From JACNIV01 sp965370415 (GTDB lineage Bacteria > Cloacimonadota > Cloacimonadia > Cloacimonadales > TCS61): a stretch of 27,912 nt of DNA. Under the pieces are notes generated by a model. That model ran no database searches and was not told the DNA's origin. It saw only the letters and a list, made by a program, of their open reading frames with translations. Within the stretch, counting starts at the first letter, position 1. The number at the start of each line of letters is the position of its first letter. The stretch spans positions 1 through 27,912 of the forward strand of contig CBDUTJ010000036.1 of the NCBI GenBank assembly GCA_965370415.1, written 5' to 3'. A program made the translations under genes and the position numbers. This document shows, one piece after another, positions 1 through 7,393 of this stretch.

Positions 1-823
1 CTGTCCAATCAAGATGTGATGAATATAATAGAGAGTCGGCATCGAAATCTGCATACAGATAAAGACTATTATAATGACCGGGAGCACCTGGTGCTGGATA
101 ATTATTCCCATAAGTATGAACTCTTCGATATCCTTCTAGTGGAGATGGTCCTACCCATACCTGAGGCCAGATAAATTCATCATTATCATGTCCTGTTAGT
201 GGTGCGCTCATTTCTGGATTATCAAAAAGAATAAATGGCTGTAGCCAGCTTGATGAATTACCGGTAGCATGATACAGTTCATACGTTATGTGACTGTCAT
301 AGCTTAGATCTTCTTCAACAACAGCGTGCCAGACAGCGAACGGGTCACCTGTAAAAGGATCGATCGCACAAGATGTAAAACCCTCACGTACGGGCGGGGA
401 AGTGTAAAGATTCAATGGACCACTGTAATAAAGAGTTCCATCCGGGTTCAGATAACTGTAAAAAGCTCTTCGACCATTTTCATAAATTGTGTTCTCAGAA
501 CACATATAGGTGACAAACATTCCACCTGCCGGATAATAATATGGCATTGAAATTTCAGGTTGAAGCCTTAAGTTGTAACCATTATAGCTGAAAGGCTGGT
601 AATCATAGTACGAAGCGATCAGAAAAGTTGTGTCATCACCATTACCATTTGGAATAAAGGAATACTCCGGAGCAGGATCCTGATCTCTAAATGCAGACCT
701 GCTGCCACCCCGCATTCCTCGATAGTAGCCATCCTTGGCAACTTGAGCTGGCTGCATAAAATCATTAGCCAGCAATACACAGACAAACAAACTTAGTACC
801 GAAAGAATTAAAATTCTTTTCAT
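1..823 (-). CDS. Secreted protein of unknown function, 3' end cut by window edge
   Basis: An uninterrupted minus-strand frame runs from an ATG at 823 to the left edge (about 274 residues, no stop reached). It begins with a clear Sec signal peptide: two basic residues, then a hydrophobic stretch MKRILILSVLSLFVCVLLA, with likely cleavage near residue 19-20. A strong AGGAGG ribosome site lies just upstream. The mature part is rich in Tyr, Gly, Pro and Asp and has short beta-like stretches such as CAIDPFTGDPFAVWH, which recall bladed beta-propeller proteins, but I recognise no family with confidence. It is the last visible gene of the TonB/PorV block, 40 bp after the PorV-like gene, so it is probably co-transcribed and is probably a periplasmic or surface protein. 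A C-terminal sorting domain may lie beyond the window. Function is unknown. Confidence 0.8.
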   Translation of the reverse strand, partial: MKRILILSVLSLFVCVLLANDFMQPAQVAKDGYYRGMRGGSRSAFRDQDPAPEYSFIPNGNGDDTTFLIASYYDYQPFSYNGYNLRLQPEISMPYYYPAGGMFVTYMCSENTIYENGRRAFYSYLNPDGTLYYSGPLNLYTSPPVREGFTSCAIDPFTGDPFAVWHAVVEEDLSYDSHITYELYHATGNSSSWLQPFILFDNPEMSAPLTGHDNDEFIWPQVWVGPSPLEGYRRVHTYGNNYPAPGAPGHYNSLYLYADFDADSLLYSSHLDWT

Positions 824-863
824 TTTTCCTCCTTTTTTTGTGTGTTTTTTTATTAACACTTTT

Positions 864-1889
864 TTAATAATATAATTTTAATGATAACCTATGAGGTGTT
901 TTTAAGAAACTTTCTGTAAGATCTCCCATATTTGTATATGCATAATCAATATCAATTATTGCAAAGCTGGTAGGGATGGTCCAGCCAAGACCAACCGAAT
1001 AACTTGCTGCATCATAATTAATTTGATATCCTGATCTTATTTTAAATGTACCAATTTTATATTCCATTCCTACATTATAAGTTTCCTGTCTATCTACACA
1101 GTTATCAAGCTGAACAGAAGCTAACAATAATTGATTATCCATTGCATATAAATCCATTGCAATCCCAAGAGAAAAGCCCATCGGGATCTTAAATGGGAAT
1201 TCATCACGGTCTTCATCGATCAATCCATCGCCGTCGTTATCTAAAAGGTCGAAAGGATCTTCATTTAAAAGACCATCACCATCCTCATCAACTTTATATT
1301 CAAGGTCAGGTCCAAAATTCTTTATTGCCATTCCAATTGTTAAATTATTCCAACCTGTATTATATAACGAACCTATATCAATAGCAAAGCCATTCACATC
1401 ATATATATCAAGCTGTTCGCGTAAAAACTTGATGTTTGCTCCAAACGAAAATTTATCAGTAAACGAATTAGAATACGTAATACCAGCCATAAAATCATAG
1501 CATGTAAATGTTTCACCTGTGGGTGCAAAAGTTTCTTCATCGGTTACATCCATATAATCCATATGCAGCAAAGCTGTGCTGAATGCAAAAGTTCCCAGCG
1601 TTGTAACCCGCGATATTGCCACATATTCATAGCGAATACCGGCAAGCCATTCCGTATGAGCAAACATAACTTGATTTTGTGATCTTAAGGCAAGACCGGC
1701 AGGATTCCAATATACTGATGAAATATCATCAGAAACTGCTGTGTAAGCCTCACCCATACCAATAGCTCGAGCATCGATACCAATTTTTAGGAACTGGAGA
1801 CCAGCTGTTCCTGTTTTTGGAAATATATCGGCAAATATCATTCCGGGAATAACTGTAAGAATAATAAAGCTAACAACATATTTTTTCAT
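864..1889 (-). CDS. PorV/PorQ-family outer-membrane beta-barrel protein with acidic Ca-type insertion
   Basis: 341 residues with an N-terminal signal peptide (about 1-20) and the PorV/PorQ hallmark segment at residues 27-66: TGTAGLQFLKIGIDARAIGM, then EAYTAVSDDISSVYWNPAGL. The rest alternates amphipathic strands, as expected of a FadL-like 14-strand barrel. In Bacteroidota, PorV shuttles type IX cargo from the translocon to the attachment complex. Many relatives in other phyla have no proven role. Residues 200-231 carry an unusual acidic insertion with two D-x-D-G-D-G-like loops, each ending in a DED or NED triplet, probably a calcium-binding extracellular loop; the second PorV-like protein here (17001-17945) lacks it. 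A GAGAGG ribosome site precedes the ATG. The gene follows the 1021-residue surface protein, from which it is separated by a long perfect hairpin. Family assignment is secure; a transport role is inference. Confidence 0.88.
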   Translation of the reverse strand: MKKYVVSFIILTVIPGMIFADIFPKTGTAGLQFLKIGIDARAIGMGEAYTAVSDDISSVYWNPAGLALRSQNQVMFAHTEWLAGIRYEYVAISRVTTLGTFAFSTALLHMDYMDVTDEETFAPTGETFTCYDFMAGITYSNSFTDKFSFGANIKFLREQLDIYDVNGFAIDIGSLYNTGWNNLTIGMAIKNFGPDLEYKVDEDGDGLLNEDPFDLLDNDGDGLIDEDRDEFPFKIPMGFSLGIAMDLYAMDNQLLLASVQLDNCVDRQETYNVGMEYKIGTFKIRSGYQINYDAASYSVGLGWTIPTSFAIIDIDYAYTNMGDLTESFLKTPHRLSLKLYY

Positions 1890-1915
1890 ATTTTACCTCT
1901 CATTCATAATTAATT

Positions 1916-1960
1916 AGTAGGCAGATTCACAGGCTTTATAAGCCTGTGAATCTGCCTACT
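1916..1960. repeat. Perfect palindrome, 21-bp arms, 3-base loop (intercistronic hairpin)
   Basis: The arms are 1916-1936 and 1940-1960, exact reverse complements, with loop TAT at 1937-1939. In the minus-strand transcript the hairpin starts 3 bases after the stop codon of the 1021-residue protein gene and ends 26 bases before the start codon of the PorV-like gene, just ahead of its ribosome site. No T-tract follows on the minus strand, so it is a poor fit to a classic intrinsic terminator. It may protect the 3' end of the upstream message, partly terminate, or be a member of a dispersed palindrome family. Confidence 0.85.
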
Positions 1961-1963
1961 CAA

Positions 1964-4900
1964 TTACTTGATTATAACAAACTTACCAACCTTGATATCC
2001 CCGGTTTCATGGTCTTTTACCGAGAATAAATACACACCGGCTGCAATGATTTGATTATTTTTTGATAAAAGATCCCAGGATGCCATACCTGATGCTGTGA
2101 TATCACTTCTCTTCAGTTTATCTTTGTTAAGAGCAGCTCCTACAGTTATAATATCTTCACCTTCCGATCCATGATGTACAACTTTATCAACAAGATCTCC
2201 AGCAAGTGTATAGATTTTAATTGTACAATTCTCAGGTAAATTCACAAACCACAATCTTCGGCTTCTATCACCGGTTAAATCATCTTCCCTTCGTCCGTCG
2301 AATGCACTCTGTCCCACATAAGGATTTGGAACCACATAAATGTTATCCATATTAGTTTTTGCTGATGGTCCTGGGAATATTATCTTCATGTTTGCATCTG
2401 CATCTTTACCAGATTCGAGTGAACGAATGTTTTCTGATGGATAACCTCTATCCCATGTTGTTACTGCTATGTAATACTCGATTCCTTTGGGTGGATGATG
2501 AATTGTATGATTATAATATCTTCGAGATAATCTTTTCACTCTGATTTCCTCAATTTTTTCAGGATCTTCAAAAACTGCTTCACTCACAAAGCCTTCCAGA
2601 GGAATAAGTCCTCTCAAATACAGTTCAAGATAAACATCTTCACCACAGGGCAGTGCCTGAAGATTGGGATTTATAAAGTATAAAGCCTGTTCATTATCAG
2701 ACCAATTATCTACTCCTTCATCTAATGCTGTTGCCTGTGTCTTTGTGTAGTCATAAAGAGGTTCACCAAATACATAACCATCTGCCATATCATATGGAAT
2801 TAACTCATAATATTCGTCATAATTAAAATAATTTAGATCTTCTTCAGTAATTGGTCTTCTATTGGGAAGTGATTTATTATAAGTACCAATCCCGAGATCA
2901 CCTTTATAATCTATAAAAAGTGAATCACCATAATTTACTTCATAATCGTTTAAGTCCTGATCAGTTTCGTATTTATCCCATTTTCCTTTCTCTACCCAGT
3001 CTTCCTGAGATCCGCTTCCCGATCTGCCATAAAGTGTGTAACCCTGGAAATCATGCCTTAATCTGAATGCAGTCCACGGATTTAACAGAGCATTTTCATT
3101 ATTTATGCCATAAACACTTGGCCAATATTCTTCCGGCATACCGGTAGTATCAGTAATACCAGCTTCATAATAACTATCTATACCCGGATAATGATCCTGC
3201 CAACCCACATTACTCGGAGGAACGAATTCAGTATCTATAGTGAATTTAGATCTATTATCCCAGTATAGTTCAATTGCGTTGCCATTATTAATAAGCTCCG
3301 CATACATTTTTGGAAAGAGTGGTGGTTCAGGAGCCTGATAATGAGGAAATATATCAGGTTCCACAACTGTAGTTAATGTTTGAGCTTTCCCATATATAAA
3401 CTTAGCAAATCTAGCTGTCTGCTTTAATTCATGAATACTTTCACCCGGGAATATGGCAATAACGATCTTCATTGTTCTTCCCGGGGCAAGGTTCCAAGAC
3501 CCGTCTGTTGGATTTGTCATTCCCTGCATATCTCCATAAAAAGCAAACAGGTATCTTGTATCAATACCATTAACATTATGTGTCAATTGCCAATCCGGAT
3601 TTTCTTTAATATCTACACATTTTGCTTCATCAGGATTTCTTCCTGTTAAAAGCCAGTATTTTTCATTGGCTGTTATATTATCAGTTGAAACTGAAACATA
3701 ATCCAATGGTGTCCAATCATCGGGACCCCAAATTACATCCCAAGTCCAGCAAGCGAAGACTAATGAGTCAGGATCTGGAGTACACACACGAGATCCAACA
3801 AATCCGGTTGTCAGTCCACCGTCTGTATCTTTATCATAGGTATAAGCAAATTCGTATCCTTCACCGGAAACATAACTACTAATATCATCTGGTGCTATAG
3901 CAGATCCACCATAAGATTGCGGACCTACATCGGAATCCATATAAACTCCCATAGCACAATCATAAAGCCAATCATCATATTCAATGTTCATATTTGTAAT
4001 ATCAAACTCTACGTAGCAAAGGTTTTTTATATACTCATAGCTCCACTGGTAACTCATCTGACGAACACGAATATTAAGAGGAGAATGTCTATTTGTATTG
4101 GAGCTTCCGCCATAATCTCTATCCGGATCAGGATTTCCATTCGGGAAAGGACTATAGTCATAATAGTATGATATAAAATCTTGTTCAGAAACAGGATAAC
4201 CATCCTCATCAGCTATTCCATCTCCATCATCATCTTTTGTTTCTGAGAAATTATATAAAGTATTTGAGTTATCACTTAAATCTAAAAAACCCAAGGGAAA
4301 CCAGATTGACTGGTTGTCTTCATCGGTAATGATATCTATTCCGTAAGGTCCTTGTGAATTATGAAGCCAATCACCGCCATAAACAGAGAATACACTTGCA
4401 TCTCCTATAAAAAATTCTGCAGGAATAAAAGGAAAAGCATATCCTACAGGATCTTCATCTATAAGACCATCATTGTCATCATCTACACCCTTTCTTTGCA
4501 CCCTTATAGAAGCTGAGATGGTTTTATCCTGGTAGTTATGAGCAGTATAATGCGCTCCCAGGTGAGAAGCCTCCAAAGGATTATATGCCGGTAAAAGTTC
4601 ATTGATACTATGCCATCCGTCACAACCTATACTTACTAATGTATCAACTACTACATGCAAAGTATCGTTATACAAAGAATCACCATAAACCACATAATCA
4701 TCATCTGCTACTGGTGGAAAATGAAGCCAAAAGTATTTTCTTCCCAGATGATCTCTTCTTACCTTTTTTGCACCAAACCACAATCCGCCATAGAACAAAT
4801 AGTCAATAGAAGAACCTCCGGGATATTCAAGTGATGGCCACTGATCCCCTCCTGAACCAAAGAATCCATAATTACTGACACGTAACCAGATGTTTCCAAT

Positions 4901-5029
4901 ATTGTGTACCGCTGAAGTATCAAATTTCCTATTCCCTATTGTACTATCTTTGTGCATAGAAAAAAGAAAGCTGCTAATGGTTAGAATAGCCAGCAGAATA
5001 ACTAGGAATCTAACATTTTTAAAATTCAT
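1964..5029 (-). CDS. Large secreted surface protein with acidic Ca-type loops and C-terminal FlgD-like sorting domain
   Basis: 1021 residues. A hydrophobic signal segment spans about residues 5-24. Two acidic loops, GVDDDNDGLIDEDPVG (181-196) and KDDDGDGIADEDG (265-277), match the D-x-D-x-D-G calcium-binding pattern. Around residues 600-630 and 830-885 there are fibronectin-III-like strands (for example IELYWDNRS and IEYYIAVTTWDRG). The last 126 residues, from about 896, begin YVVPNPYVGQSAFDGRR and end GVYLFSVKDHETGDIKVGKF plus VIIK, a FlgD-Ig-like/type IX-like tail in which VPNPY replaces the commoner YPNPFNP. The ATG at 5029 has a GGGGAGA ribosome site. It sits 16 bp after tonB and before the PorV-like gene. 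Its likely place is the cell surface, perhaps as partner of the TonB receptor; no enzymatic domain is recognised. Confidence 0.85.
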   Translation of the reverse strand: MNFKNVRFLVILLAILTISSFLFSMHKDSTIGNRKFDTSAVHNIGNIWLRVSNYGFFGSGGDQWPSLEYPGGSSIDYLFYGGLWFGAKKVRRDHLGRKYFWLHFPPVADDDYVVYGDSLYNDTLHVVVDTLVSIGCDGWHSINELLPAYNPLEASHLGAHYTAHNYQDKTISASIRVQRKGVDDDNDGLIDEDPVGYAFPFIPAEFFIGDASVFSVYGGDWLHNSQGPYGIDIITDEDNQSIWFPLGFLDLSDNSNTLYNFSETKDDDGDGIADEDGYPVSEQDFISYYYDYSPFPNGNPDPDRDYGGSSNTNRHSPLNIRVRQMSYQWSYEYIKNLCYVEFDITNMNIEYDDWLYDCAMGVYMDSDVGPQSYGGSAIAPDDISSYVSGEGYEFAYTYDKDTDGGLTTGFVGSRVCTPDPDSLVFACWTWDVIWGPDDWTPLDYVSVSTDNITANEKYWLLTGRNPDEAKCVDIKENPDWQLTHNVNGIDTRYLFAFYGDMQGMTNPTDGSWNLAPGRTMKIVIAIFPGESIHELKQTARFAKFIYGKAQTLTTVVEPDIFPHYQAPEPPLFPKMYAELINNGNAIELYWDNRSKFTIDTEFVPPSNVGWQDHYPGIDSYYEAGITDTTGMPEEYWPSVYGINNENALLNPWTAFRLRHDFQGYTLYGRSGSGSQEDWVEKGKWDKYETDQDLNDYEVNYGDSLFIDYKGDLGIGTYNKSLPNRRPITEEDLNYFNYDEYYELIPYDMADGYVFGEPLYDYTKTQATALDEGVDNWSDNEQALYFINPNLQALPCGEDVYLELYLRGLIPLEGFVSEAVFEDPEKIEEIRVKRLSRRYYNHTIHHPPKGIEYYIAVTTWDRGYPSENIRSLESGKDADANMKIIFPGPSAKTNMDNIYVVPNPYVGQSAFDGRREDDLTGDRSRRLWFVNLPENCTIKIYTLAGDLVDKVVHHGSEGEDIITVGAALNKDKLKRSDITASGMASWDLLSKNNQIIAAGVYLFSVKDHETGDIKVGKFVIIK

Positions 5030-5045
5030 ATACGTCTCCCCATCT

Positions 5046-5681
5046 TTAATTTAAGTAAAAATCTATATCGAATACTACCCAGCAGGCAACAGACCGTCCC
5101 CCGCTTTTAGCAGGTTGAAATTCCCATTGTTTCACCGATTTGATAGCAGCTTCATCTAAACCGCCAGGTCCTGCTTGTAACGATTTTACAATTTCAATAG
5201 CACCAACAGAACCATCGGCGAATACTTCAACTTCAACAGTAACCTTGCCTTCAATTCCAGCATTCCGGGCAAATGCGGGATATTCCAACGGAGCCCGTTT
5301 TATCGGTATAGGAGCCTCTTCATAAATTACAAATTTTGAGGTCTTACCCAATACTCTGCTTTGAATATCATCATAGGGGTCAAGTGTGGTTTTGTCGATT
5401 GTATCGATCACTTCGATATCTTCGTCATCATCACCTTCCAGATCGTCTTCCACTACAATTTCCACAACAGGTTTCAATGTCTCTTCCGGTGGTTTGATCT
5501 TTTCCTTGATCTCAGGTGGTATATCATATACATCTGTTATTTTTATTACTCTCTCAAAAGGTTTTATTTCAATTTTGGGAGATACAATAAACGCAAAAAG
5601 AAGAATCAAGATTGCCAGACTAACTGACTTATCGTAATATGTTTGAGCAATATCTTTCCAATCAATATTTTCTTTATGCAT
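5046..5681 (-). CDS. tonB: TonB-family energy transducer
   Basis: TonB transmits the proton-motive-force-driven movement of ExbB/ExbD across the periplasm to outer-membrane receptors. The protein (211 residues from the ATG at 5681) has a short cytoplasmic segment, one transmembrane helix (about residues 18-34), a linker unusually rich in Pro, Glu and Asp (residues about 55-95, including EDDLEGDDDEDIEVID), and a TonB C-terminal domain over the last 80 residues with LEYPAFARNAGIEGKV, VFADGSV, LDEAAIKSVKQWEFQPA and a final beta strand. A GTG at 5687 could add two residues, but the AAAGGTAGG ribosome site fits the ATG better. It directly follows the second exbD and precedes the surface-protein gene, so it is probably dedicated to the receptor of this operon. 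Confidence 0.93.
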   Translation of the reverse strand: MHKENIDWKDIAQTYYDKSVSLAILILLFAFIVSPKIEIKPFERVIKITDVYDIPPEIKEKIKPPEETLKPVVEIVVEDDLEGDDDEDIEVIDTIDKTTLDPYDDIQSRVLGKTSKFVIYEEAPIPIKRAPLEYPAFARNAGIEGKVTVEVEVFADGSVGAIEIVKSLQAGPGGLDEAAIKSVKQWEFQPAKSGGRSVACWVVFDIDFYLN

Positions 5682-5687
5682 TGCCAC

Positions 5688-6095
5688 CTACCTTTTCAGC
5701 TTAGCTTCAAAAAATACACGGAGAGCATTTGCTTCCCGTAATTGATTTAATATGTCTGACATGATGCCATAATTTGTTTCTCTGTCTGTTCTGAAGCAAG
5801 CGAGCAAATTAAAATCTTCCGATAGTTTCTTCTGCATAACCCATTTAACATCGGGAATGGAAACTATAAAATCATCGATCGAGATGATACCGTTTCTATT
5901 CACGTAGATGGTTGAAGAGTGAGTACGCGGTATCTTTTCGATACTGGCAGCCCGTGGCATTCTTACCGGTAAGCCTTTTTCTCTGACGAATACTGTGGAA
6001 ACCATAAAAAACAATAGAAGCAAAAAGGCAATGTCAGACATGGAAGCTGTAGGGATCATTGTTTCAGGTTTGTTGGTTTTCTTTATTTTTGCCAT
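5688..6095 (-). CDS. exbD: ExbD/TolR-family biopolymer transport protein (second paralogue)
   Basis: 135 residues from the ATG at 6095; a GTG two codons upstream is less likely because the AGGAAGTG ribosome site fits the ATG. The layout is that of ExbD: a basic cytoplasmic N-terminus, one transmembrane helix (about residues 20-38), and a periplasmic domain of about 95 residues. The motif IPTASMSDIAFLLLLFFMVS contains the membrane Asp (residue 21) that corresponds to the protonatable Asp25 of Escherichia coli ExbD. It lies between the first exbD and tonB. ExbD dimers plug the ExbB pentamer, and two different subunits encoded side by side could form a mixed dimer, which is inference. Confidence 0.92.
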   Translation of the reverse strand: MAKIKKTNKPETMIPTASMSDIAFLLLLFFMVSTVFVREKGLPVRMPRAASIEKIPRTHSSTIYVNRNGIISIDDFIVSIPDVKWVMQKKLSEDFNLLACFRTDRETNYGIMSDILNQLREANALRVFFEAKLKR

Positions 6096-6104
6096 AATCA
6101 CTTC

Positions 6105-6521
6105 CTAATTTGTTGATAGAGATATCTTTTCTGCACCAGCCGCCTGGATCTTATCAAGAGCCATAACCATAAACTGGTATTTGCTTTTTCTATCGGTCTT
6201 TAATGAAATAACCATATCGGGATTTTGAGTAACAAGCCTTTTGATCTTGGCTTCTAATTGATTCATGGGAACCTGTTCATCAACACCACCGGATATAACG
6301 GTTACCTGACCTTCTTTATCGATCCAGACTTTTGTAAGGTTCTCATCTTTAAGTTTCACCTTTTTCATATCTGCTTGCGCTGCTGCCGGTAAAACTATAC
6401 CAAGACCTTTTTTAATATCGAACTTGGTAGTTGACAGGAAGAAAACAAGCAGCAGAAAAGCCACATCAGACATTGATGCGGTGGGAATTCCACCCATATC
6501 TTTTCTTTTTCTGCGAAACAT
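6105..6521 (-). CDS. exbD: ExbD/TolR-family biopolymer transport protein (first paralogue)
   Basis: 138 residues. It shares with its neighbour the motif GGIPTASMSDVAFLLLVFFL, in which Asp19 is the conserved membrane Asp, followed by a periplasmic domain with VWIDKEGQVTV and VISLKTDRKSKYQFMVMALD. The two paralogues are clearly homologous but well diverged outside the membrane helix, so the duplication is not recent. The ATG at 6521 has a GGGGGGAT ribosome site, and exbB ends 9 bp upstream. Cytoplasmic start, single transmembrane pass, C-terminus in the periplasm. Confidence 0.92.
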   Translation of the reverse strand: MFRRKRKDMGGIPTASMSDVAFLLLVFFLSTTKFDIKKGLGIVLPAAAQADMKKVKLKDENLTKVWIDKEGQVTVISGGVDEQVPMNQLEAKIKRLVTQNPDMVISLKTDRKSKYQFMVMALDKIQAAGAEKISLSTN

Positions 6522-6530
6522 TAATCCCCC

Positions 6531-7349
6531 CTATTTGGATTCAACAAGGGTTTCTACGAGTTTTTCCGAACCTCTCTGCATATCCATTACAAGCCCATCG
6601 ACCATTCCCAGGAACATATTGTTGAAAAATTGCATGGGAATAGCAACAGCAAGACCGGCTGCTGTTGTGACAAGTGCGATCTGAATACCGGTAGCAACAA
6701 TTGTGGGTTCCACTTCACCTGCAGCAGCAATATCGCGGAAAGCTTTGATCATACCAACGATTGTTCCAAAGAAACCGAACATTGGCGCAAGGTTTATAGT
6801 TGTGGAAAGAGGAATAAAGCCTTTTTCCAGGAAAGCCATTTCGATAACACCAGCATTTTCGATAGCCTTTTCAACAGCATCAATACCTTTATCAACTTTT
6901 AAAAGACCCAGATGCATAACAGCTGCAACAGGTCCTTTAGTTCCTTCACAAAGTTTAATTGCTTCATCATATTTTTTATCTGCGACCAAAGGAATCAACT
7001 TATCAAGAAATTCTTTCAGGTTAATTTTAGCATAGTTCAGGGAAATTATTTTCCAGATAACTGTAGCCAAACCCCAGATAACAAGAAGAAGAATTGGATA
7101 CATAACAAATCCACCCTGAATGAATATATCCACAAGACCGCTACCTACAATCTTGCGGGCAAACATTTCCAAGCCACCAGACTCAGGTGCTTCATCAAAT
7201 GGCAACTCTTCTTCTACAACAGCTTCTTCAGTAATTGTTTCTTCAGCTACAGCTTCATCTGTCAATTCTTCCTGAGCAAAAGCCATAACTGTAAACATCA
7301 AAATAACTAAAGCTATTAATGAGATTATTATCAAAAACCTTTTTCTCAT
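6531..7349 (-). CDS. exbB: ExbB/TolQ/MotA-family proton channel protein with signal peptide and acidic N-terminal extension
   Basis: 272 residues. ExbB forms the pentameric inner-membrane stator that, with ExbD, converts proton flow into work on TonB. The family core is plain: a membrane helix about residues 80-103, a cytoplasmic domain with EGTKGPVAAVMHLGLL, then helices about 186-204 (APMFGFFGTIVGMIKAF) and 216-243 (TIVATGIQIALVTTAAGLAV and following). Ahead of the core there is a cleavable-looking signal sequence (1-25, ending MAFAQ) and about 30 residues very rich in Glu and Asp that would face the periplasm. The AGGAGG ribosome site is optimal for the ATG at 7349. It is the first motor gene after the TonB-dependent receptor. 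Confidence 0.93.
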   Translation of the reverse strand: MRKRFLIIISLIALVILMFTVMAFAQEELTDEAVAEETITEEAVVEEELPFDEAPESGGLEMFARKIVGSGLVDIFIQGGFVMYPILLLVIWGLATVIWKIISLNYAKINLKEFLDKLIPLVADKKYDEAIKLCEGTKGPVAAVMHLGLLKVDKGIDAVEKAIENAGVIEMAFLEKGFIPLSTTINLAPMFGFFGTIVGMIKAFRDIAAAGEVEPTIVATGIQIALVTTAAGLAVAIPMQFFNNMFLGMVDGLVMDMQRGSEKLVETLVESK

Positions 7350-7393
7350 TACTATTTCCTCCTAATTTTTATACATATTTATTTTATTTGATA

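Noticed and set aside
824..863. GTGTTA/AACAC repeat between the PorV-like gene and the left-edge gene as a terminator
   Set aside because: Arms are only 5 bp and AT-rich, and the next gene has a strong ribosome site 40 bp on, so read-through is more likely.
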